Below, piece by piece: positions 15,141 to 19,739 of a stretch of DNA of 19,739 nucleotides. Numbering within the stretch: the stretch's first letter is position 1; the number at the start of each line of letters is the position of its first letter. Origin of the DNA: an uncultured Eubacteriales bacterium (GTDB taxonomy: Bacteria > Bacillota > Clostridia > Oscillospirales > Oscillospiraceae); NCBI GenBank assembly GCA_900548795.1, contig URLT01000029.1, positions 1-19,739 of the forward strand, in the 5' to 3' direction. The notes beneath the pieces were generated by a model that was given only the letters and a program-made list of their open reading frames with translations, searched no databases and was not told the origin of the DNA. A program made the position numbers and the translations under genes.

Positions 15141-16921
15141 GACAGCCGATCCTGGAAGAATTCGGCAAGCTCCGCCACGCGGCCGGGAGCAAAGGGCGAC
15201 TCCATACCGTTTTGGCTGAGCAGCGCAAGGATCGTGTTCCCGGCGGAATCGCTCATAAGCGCGCGGTAGGTATCCAGTCCGGTTCCGTTTTCCTGCTCGA
15301 TCTGGTAGATCTGCAGCGCCGCATCGTTCGAGACGCAGTAACTGATAACGTAATACGGCGCGATCAGGAAATGCTGAATGTCGATCCAGCCGGGAGCGAG
15401 CACATCCTCAATGCCCGTGAAGCTCTGACCGTATTCCTCAAGGCACGTGAGGAACAGGGCGTTGAGCCCCTCAGCGTTGAGCTGATCGTCGGGCAGGGCG
15501 TAGGCGCGCAGCTCAAATTCGGCGTAGCACGCCTGCGTAATGAAGGTCAGGAGCGAATTGGCGACCTTGCCTTCGGTCAGCTCCTCACGCTCCTGCTCGT
15601 CAAGCTCCGCGCGATCGAGCGCAAGGAATTCCAGTCCCTGCGAGAAGATCTCGTTGCAGTCGATGGAGCTGGTGCCGTTGCAGTTTACATAGCCGTCGAC
15701 AAAATGGCCGAACTCGTGGAAGCAGGTCAGAAGGTCGTCGAGCTTGCCGGTCGGCGAGACATAGAGGAAGGGCATCTGATAGGAGTTGAGGTAGGTCACA
15801 TAGGAGCCGGGCATCTTGCTCGTGGAGGAGGTGGTGTCGATCAGGTCATAGGCCTGCATGAATTCGTAGGCCGTGGCGAATTCTCCGCCGAAGCCGTAGA
15901 CCGTGTCCTGAAACAGCTTGAGCATCTCGTCGGTCGTGCACGGGGTCGTGCTCTGCGCGCCATATGCTGCGTAAAAATACATCGGTGCAAGCTCTGCGGC
16001 AATGTCGCTGAGATATGCCTCGGCCTCGGCCGGGGTATAGTCGCGGTCATAATAATAGGAATAGGCAAAATCGGCGAAGGTCTCATAGCCGAGCTCCTCG
16101 GCGATCTCGTTGCGCGTGCGGATCATCTGCGCGAAAAGCTCGCTGACGGGCGGGTTGTACTTTTCGTAATAGAGCCGATAGGCCTCCAGATAGCTGTCAT
16201 AATCGAGCGATTCGTCGCCGATGATGTCCTCGTAGAGCACCTCCTCGCCGTTCCACTCGATCGTCTGGTCGCTTTGCAGCGCCATATATTGCGCCTGCAG
16301 ATCGTTGTCCTTCTGCATCAGGGCGACGACGCGATCGTTGGAATAGATCTGATTTTCGTCATAGAATTCAAAGAAGCCCTCGGTGAAGTATTCCTCCTCC
16401 AGGCGGTCGCGCAGGTCGCTCTTGCCCATTGCGATGTAGCACTTTTCCAGCGCCTGCTCGATCAGCGGCGATTGCTCCTCGCACCAATTGTTCTCCGTCT
16501 CGTAATATTCGTCGTTCAGGTCGATCGTGTGGCGGATATAGGACAGGCTGTCCATGGTGTTAAAGAGGCTGTAGTCCGAATAGGCCGCCTCAAAGGCCGC
16601 GCCGACCTCGTCAAACGAGCCGCCGTCCTCGACCAGCTTCTGAAGCTGCCCCAGCTCGCTGCAAAGCGCGTCGGCGTCCGGCCGGGTGTATTCCATGTCC
16701 TCAAAGGAAACCGGCTCCAGGTCGGCCTCCTCCGGGCGGGGGAATTCGTCATAGGGAAGATAGTCGATGCTGGAATCGGTTCCGTTTTTGTGGCTCGAGA
16801 GCGTTTCGTTCGTGTCCTCGGTTGCATCAGTCGGGCGCGCCGGGAAGGGCACCAGACACCCCTGCAGCAGCAGGCTGAGCGCCAGCAGCAGACTGACCAA
16901 AAGCAGCAGTTTTTTCTTCAT
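15137..16921 (-). CDS. M3-family (oligoendopeptidase-like) metallopeptidase lipoprotein
   Basis: This 594-residue protein begins with a lipoprotein signal peptide (MKKK, Leu-rich core, lipobox LLQGC with Cys22), so the mature protein is probably anchored outside the membrane. An acidic Ser/Thr/Asp linker follows (about 30-70). The zinc site is HEFGH at 402-406, with Glu424 in NEIFSQGLEF as the likely third ligand by comparison with the EAPSQ motif of thimet-type M3 peptidases. Best-known M3 peptidases (PepF, thimet) are cytosolic and cut short peptides, so the lipoprotein form is notable. Signal peptide and Shine-Dalgarno (AAGGAGA) support the start at 16921 over an ATG at 16966. It sits within an RNA-modification operon and overlaps mnmE by 4 nt. 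Confidence 0.82.
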   Translation of the reverse strand: MKKKLLLLVSLLLALSLLLQGCLVPFPARPTDATEDTNETLSSHKNGTDSSIDYLPYDEFPRPEEADLEPVSFEDMEYTRPDADALCSELGQLQKLVEDGGSFDEVGAAFEAAYSDYSLFNTMDSLSYIRHTIDLNDEYYETENNWCEEQSPLIEQALEKCYIAMGKSDLRDRLEEEYFTEGFFEFYDENQIYSNDRVVALMQKDNDLQAQYMALQSDQTIEWNGEEVLYEDIIGDESLDYDSYLEAYRLYYEKYNPPVSELFAQMIRTRNEIAEELGYETFADFAYSYYYDRDYTPAEAEAYLSDIAAELAPMYFYAAYGAQSTTPCTTDEMLKLFQDTVYGFGGEFATAYEFMQAYDLIDTTSSTSKMPGSYVTYLNSYQMPFLYVSPTGKLDDLLTCFHEFGHFVDGYVNCNGTSSIDCNEIFSQGLEFLALDRAELDEQEREELTEGKVANSLLTFITQACYAEFELRAYALPDDQLNAEGLNALFLTCLEEYGQSFTGIEDVLAPGWIDIQHFLIAPYYVISYCVSNDAALQIYQIEQENGTGLDTYRALMSDSAGNTILALLSQNGMESPFAPGRVAELAEFFQDRLS

Positions 16922-16982
16922 ACGGTTTCTCCTTATTTTATAAAAAAATTGTGGTGATCGAAGCACCGCTCCAAGGGCTGTG

Positions 16983-17768
16983 CTATCCCTTCGGATTGCA
17001 AGCCCTTTTTGCGCGCTCGATGAGCGCAGGGTGATTGTTGGCGTTTCCGCCGGCGACAGAGCAGCGGTCGACGAAGCGCAGAGGCGTACCGTCGAGGGCA
17101 GTGACGGTCGCGCCGGCCTCCTGCGCGATCAGGCTCCCGGCGGCGTAATCCCACGGCCGCAGGCAGTATTCAAAGAACAGGTCGCCGCGTCCGGCAGCCA
17201 GATAGCACAGGTCGAGCGCCGCAGAGCCGCCGCGCCGGAAATCCAGCGTGTCGGGCAGCAGCTCGCAGACGAGCGCCTGCGTGAACGGGATCGTCTCGCG
17301 GTAATAGATGGCGCTTCCGAAGAGCACGAGGCTGTGCGCCAGATCGGCCTCGGAGCAGCGGATCGGCTCGCCGTTCAGAAACGCGCCGCAGCCGCACTGC
17401 GCCGTGAACAGCTCGTCAAAATAGGGATTATAGACCGCGCCGTATTCCATCACGCCGTCGATGCACAGGCCGACGGAGACGCAGCTATGGTGCAGATGCC
17501 GGACAAAATTCGTCGTGCCGTCAATGGGGTCGACAATGAACACGGCGCGCTTGCCCGCAAGGTCGTGCTCTGCCTCCTCCTCGCCGTAAAACCCGGCGTC
17601 CGGGAAGGCCGCAAGCAGCTCGCGGCGGAGCTGCTCCTGCACCGCGCCGTCATAGTAGGTCACAAGGTCGCACGGCAGCGTTTTCTGGCGCACGGAGCGC
17701 TCGATGTCATGCGCCTGAAGCACCGTCGCTCCGGCGCGCCTGACGATCTGGGCAATGATCTCATACAT
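16983..17768 (-). CDS. Inositol-monophosphatase-family sugar/nucleotide phosphatase
   Basis: This 261-residue protein has the normal length for the family. Metal-site motifs are GEE (62-64), DPIDGTTNF (80-88) and WDYAAG (near residue 207), all intact. Members remove phosphate from inositol phosphates, fructose-1,6-bisphosphate, NADP or 3'-phosphoadenosine nucleotides, using Mg2+; the substrate cannot be told from the sequence. Two ATGs occur two codons apart (17774 and 17768). AAGGAG is only 2 nt from the first and 8 nt from the second, so 17768 is preferred. It follows rlmI after about 12 nt. Between its stop and the peptidase gene (61 nt) a weak GGTG/CACC hairpin followed by seven T residues might partially attenuate transcription. 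Confidence 0.87.
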   Translation of the reverse strand: MYEIIAQIVRRAGATVLQAHDIERSVRQKTLPCDLVTYYDGAVQEQLRRELLAAFPDAGFYGEEEAEHDLAGKRAVFIVDPIDGTTNFVRHLHHSCVSVGLCIDGVMEYGAVYNPYFDELFTAQCGCGAFLNGEPIRCSEADLAHSLVLFGSAIYYRETIPFTQALVCELLPDTLDFRRGGSAALDLCYLAAGRGDLFFEYCLRPWDYAAGSLIAQEAGATVTALDGTPLRFVDRCSVAGGNANNHPALIERAKRACNPKG

Positions 17769-17780
17769 ATGCATCTCTCC

Positions 17781-18959
17781 TTATAGGGCCTGCAGGATGC
17801 AGCCCTTGAGATAGGCCGCGTGCTCCTCGGCCAGCGCGGCCGGATGGTCGCGCGACTGCATCAGCCGCTCCAGCAGGCGCACGCTGCGTCCGCTGTCGGC
17901 CGCTGCCTCGCGGAGCATTTGCTCAAACAGCGGCTGCGTCATAAACTGGCTGCACGAGCACGTCAGCAGGAAGCCCCCCGGCTCGAGCATCCGCAGGCAT
18001 CGCAGGTTCAGCTCCTTATAGCCGCGATAGGCCGCCTCGAGCGCCCTGCGGCTCTTGGCGAAGGCCGGCGGGTCGCAGATCACCGTGCCGAAGCGCCGTC
18101 CCTCGTCGGCATACTGCCGGGCAAGGTCAAACACGTTCGCGCAGGTCGTGTGCACGCGGTCAGAGACGCCGTTGCGCGCGGCGTTCTCGCGCACCATGGA
18201 AAGCGCCGCCTCCGACACGTCCACAGCCTCGACCGACGCCGCGCCGTAGAGCGCGGCATGGATGCCGAAGCCGCCGGTGTGGCAGCAGAGATCGAGCACC
18301 GCGCGCCCGCTGCAATAGGGCTTGAGGCGGCCGCGATTTTCCTGCTGATCGAGAAAATGCCCGGTTTTCTGCCCGTTTTCGATGTCCACGCGCATCCACG
18401 CGTCGTGCTCGCGGATCCAGAGGCGCTCGGGCGGCCTGCCGAAAACGCAGCCCTTGCGCAGCGGCAGCCCCTCCTTCTCGCGCACGGGCACGTCGTTGCG
18501 CTCAAAGATGCATTCCGGCTCAAAAATCCCGGCCAGCGCCTGCACGACCTCGTCCTGAAACCGCGCCATGCCCAGCGAGACGATCTGGAAGGACAGGCAG
18601 CGGTCGAATTTATCCACCGTCAGGCCGGGCAGGCCGTCCGGCTCGCCGAACACCACGCGGCACGCATTTTCAAAGCCCAGCAGCCGCCGGTTTTGCCACG
18701 CGGCCTCGATGCGCCGCCGCAAAAACGCCGCGTCGACCGTTTCCGACGGGTCGCGCGTCAAAACGCGCACGGCGATCTTGGAGCGCCCGTTGAAAAAGCC
18801 CAGCGCCAGCGGCCGCTGGCGGCTGTCGAGCACCTCGACGACCGAGCCGTCGGCGCAAAGCTGATCGACCCAGTCGATCTGGTTGTCAAAGATCCAGTTG
18901 CTCCCGGCCAGCAGCTTGCGCTCCTCGCCGCGCCGCAGACACACCTGTCCCCGCGTCAT
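17781..18959 (-). CDS. rlmI: RlmI-like class I SAM-dependent rRNA (cytosine-C5) methyltransferase
   Basis: This 392-residue protein has an N-terminal PUA-type RNA-binding domain (about 1-70), a middle EEHEE-type domain, and a Rossmann methyltransferase domain. Motifs are HFLDQQENR (201-209, usually FLDQRxNR), the SAM site DLCCHTGGFG (223-232), CDPPAFAKS (295-303) and a late TCSCS with Cys334 as the probable catalytic cysteine. In E. coli RlmI forms m5C1962 in 23S rRNA; the same target here is inferred from homology. Two ATGs lie two codons apart (18965 and 18959): AAAGGAGG touches the first and is 6 nt from the second, so 18959 is preferred. It is the first gene of the six-gene run. Confidence 0.87.
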   Translation of the reverse strand: MTRGQVCLRRGEERKLLAGSNWIFDNQIDWVDQLCADGSVVEVLDSRQRPLALGFFNGRSKIAVRVLTRDPSETVDAAFLRRRIEAAWQNRRLLGFENACRVVFGEPDGLPGLTVDKFDRCLSFQIVSLGMARFQDEVVQALAGIFEPECIFERNDVPVREKEGLPLRKGCVFGRPPERLWIREHDAWMRVDIENGQKTGHFLDQQENRGRLKPYCSGRAVLDLCCHTGGFGIHAALYGAASVEAVDVSEAALSMVRENAARNGVSDRVHTTCANVFDLARQYADEGRRFGTVICDPPAFAKSRRALEAAYRGYKELNLRCLRMLEPGGFLLTCSCSQFMTQPLFEQMLREAAADSGRSVRLLERLMQSRDHPAALAEEHAAYLKGCILQAL

Positions 18960-18974
18960 CCGCATCCTCCTTTT

Positions 18975-19032
18975 CCGCCCCTTCCGGGCGGTGAAGCGTT
19001 TTCATTTCGAGCTTATCATAATTATTATAACA
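18975..19032 (-). promoter_or_regulatory. rlmI operon promoter and leader hairpin
   Basis: On the minus strand an extended -10 TGTTATAAT (TATAAT at 19029-19024) lies 64 nt upstream of the start; no strong -35 is seen. The leader carries a 6-bp hairpin CCGCCC-GGAAG-GGGCGG (18991-18975) directly before the AAAGGAGG Shine-Dalgarno, which could influence initiation. Confidence 0.55.
19013..19030. promoter_or_regulatory. PerR-box-like palindrome at a divergent promoter
   Basis: TTATCATAATTATTATAA is a near-perfect palindrome. On the minus strand 19030-19016 reads TTATAATAATTATGA, matching the PerR consensus TTATAATnATTATAA at 13 of 14 defined positions, and matching the Fur 7-1-7 consensus less well. 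It overlaps the -10 of the rlmI run and a possible plus-strand promoter (TTTTCA at 18999-19004, 18 nt, TATTAT at 19023-19028). Regulation by PerR or a related Fur-family protein is inferred. Confidence 0.4.
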
Positions 19033-19150
19033 CACATTTTTGGGTTTGCACAGACCGAAATCGCAGCTCAGCACACTTTTCTGCGCGCGGTGTCACGCTC
19101 GCGCCCGACGCGCATAGAATGATGCAGCTTGAACCGGGAGGTCACGATTT

Positions 19151-19702
19151 ATGAAGCTGAGCCGCGTTGCGGAGCGCTATTACGCGCGCTGCCGCGAAAT
19201 TCTGGAGACCATGGAGCAGGCCATGCAGGCTGCGCCCGAGGCGCAAAGCGTTTCGCACCGCCTGATCCTGCAAATGCTGCCGCATCACGAGGCCGCCGTT
19301 GAGATGGCGCGCGAGCTGCTGCAATATACCACCTGTCTGCCCCTTCAGGAGCTGGCCGACCGCATCGTCGTCGGGCAGACGCGGGGCATCGAGACGATGC
19401 ACGACGCGCTGCCGGACTGCGGCCGCCCGTTAAACACCGAGGCCGAGCTGACGCGCTATGCCGCGCGCGAGGGCTGCATCCGTCAGACGATGCTCGCGCG
19501 GATGCACGCGGTCTGCCCCGAGCCGAGCATCAACGCAGGCTTTCTGCGGCAGATGCTCCCGCACCACGAGGGCGCCGTCGAGATGGCACAAAACGCCCTG
19601 CGCTTCCCCGTCTGCGAGGCGCTCAGACCCGTCCTGTGCGGCATCATCGACACGCAGACGCAGGAGCTTGCCGAAATGCGCGGGCTTTTGCGACGCCTGT
19701 AA
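19151..19702 (+). CDS. Protein with two DUF305 repeats
   Basis: This 183-residue protein contains two copies of the DUF305 core: QMLPHHEAAVEMA at residues 41-53 and QMLPHHEGAVEMA at 134-146, each followed by a helix with paired Thr/Gln and Met (the second as IIDTQTQELAEMRGLL). DUF305 proteins are ferritin-like helical proteins; one cyanobacterial member, CopM, binds copper. The conserved Met, His-His and Glu residues could bind metal. There is no signal peptide or membrane segment, unlike many members, and there are seven cysteines, so a cytoplasmic location is inferred. The ATG at 19151 has GGGAGGT 8 nt upstream. The gene is divergent from rlmI. The biological role is unknown. Confidence 0.85.
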   Translation: MKLSRVAERYYARCREILETMEQAMQAAPEAQSVSHRLILQMLPHHEAAVEMARELLQYTTCLPLQELADRIVVGQTRGIETMHDALPDCGRPLNTEAELTRYAAREGCIRQTMLARMHAVCPEPSINAGFLRQMLPHHEGAVEMAQNALRFPVCEALRPVLCGIIDTQTQELAEMRGLLRRL

Positions 19703-19739
19703 CGCCGCCGGTCAAAGCCCCGATCCGTGCGAGCCTCCG

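Noticed and set aside
15212..16957. 581-codon plus-strand frame opposite the M3 peptidase, with hydrophobic stretches
   Set aside because: It is a high-GC shadow: the minus-strand frame has a signal peptide, lipobox and HEFGH zinc site, while this frame has no family motif and no convincing ribosome-binding site.
16922..16982. Possible terminator between the phosphatase and peptidase genes (GGTG/CACC hairpin plus T7)
   Set aside because: The stem is only 4 bp and the T-run is separated from it, so at most a weak attenuator; the genes are kept in one operon.
1..19739. CRISPR arrays, tRNA or rRNA genes, riboswitches, toxin-antitoxin or phage defence genes
   Set aside because: Read through for each on both strands; no regularly spaced repeats, cloverleaf sequences, known aptamer cores or relevant protein families were seen.

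Overview
The window looks like chromosome of a high-GC, low-motility-type Firmicute of the class Clostridia, most likely an Oscillospirales gut or anaerobe lineage. The basis is the strong GGAGG-type Shine-Dalgarno sites, the extended TGnTATAAT -10 promoters, a BspA-like leucine-rich-repeat surface protein with S-layer homology (SLH) domains, a clostridial-type MATE/MarR pair and an archaeal-type phosphoglycerate mutase. The assignment is inferred from gene content only. I see no rRNA, tRNA, CRISPR array, phage genes or transposase.

Region 1 (1-6048): a very large secreted LRR-SLH surface protein (minus strand) faces divergently away from an IclR-family regulator and a cofactor-independent phosphoglycerate mutase/putative homoserine kinase (plus strand). 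The divergent intergenic region holds promoters for both sides plus palindromes and direct repeats that could be operators. This block is bracketed by two related element ends: a truncated copy at 1-47 and a complete 147-bp MITE-like element at 6049-6195 with 19-bp terminal inverted repeats.

Region 2 (6049-8084): the MITE-like element abuts the -35 box of a MarR-family regulator, which overlaps a MATE efflux pump by 4 nt. An 18-bp imperfect palindrome at the transcription start suggests MarR autoregulation. The unit ends at a strong bidirectional terminator (8048-8084) shared with the convergent region 3.

Region 3 (8090-11012, minus strand): an MBOAT O-acyltransferase (AlgI/DltB-like) and a DHHW/AlgX-like membrane-anchored protein form a two-gene unit that probably O-acylates a cell-surface or exported glycan. 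No polymer-synthesis genes accompany them here.

Region 4 (11109-19029, minus strand): a tight six-gene run rlmI, inositol-monophosphatase family, M3-family peptidase lipoprotein, mnmE, rsmG, mnmG, ending in a strong U-tailed terminator. Four of the six genes modify RNA: RlmI and RsmG methylate 23S and 16S rRNA, and MnmE and MnmG jointly modify the tRNA wobble uridine. The usual Firmicutes neighbours (rnpA, yidC, jag) are absent, and rsmG sits between mnmE and mnmG.

Region 5 (19013-19739): a short divergent promoter region with a near-consensus PerR-like box leads into a protein with two DUF305 repeats and no signal peptide. Several long frames opposite the real genes (for example 818-3622 plus, 15212-16957 plus) are high-GC shadows and were excluded. 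No stretch longer than about 300 bases lacks a gene. The strongest candidates for something new are the MITE-like element and its contact with the marR promoter, the PerR-like box at the divergent rlmI/DUF305 promoter, and the nested hairpin structures downstream of the surface protein. No clear undescribed multi-gene system is visible.
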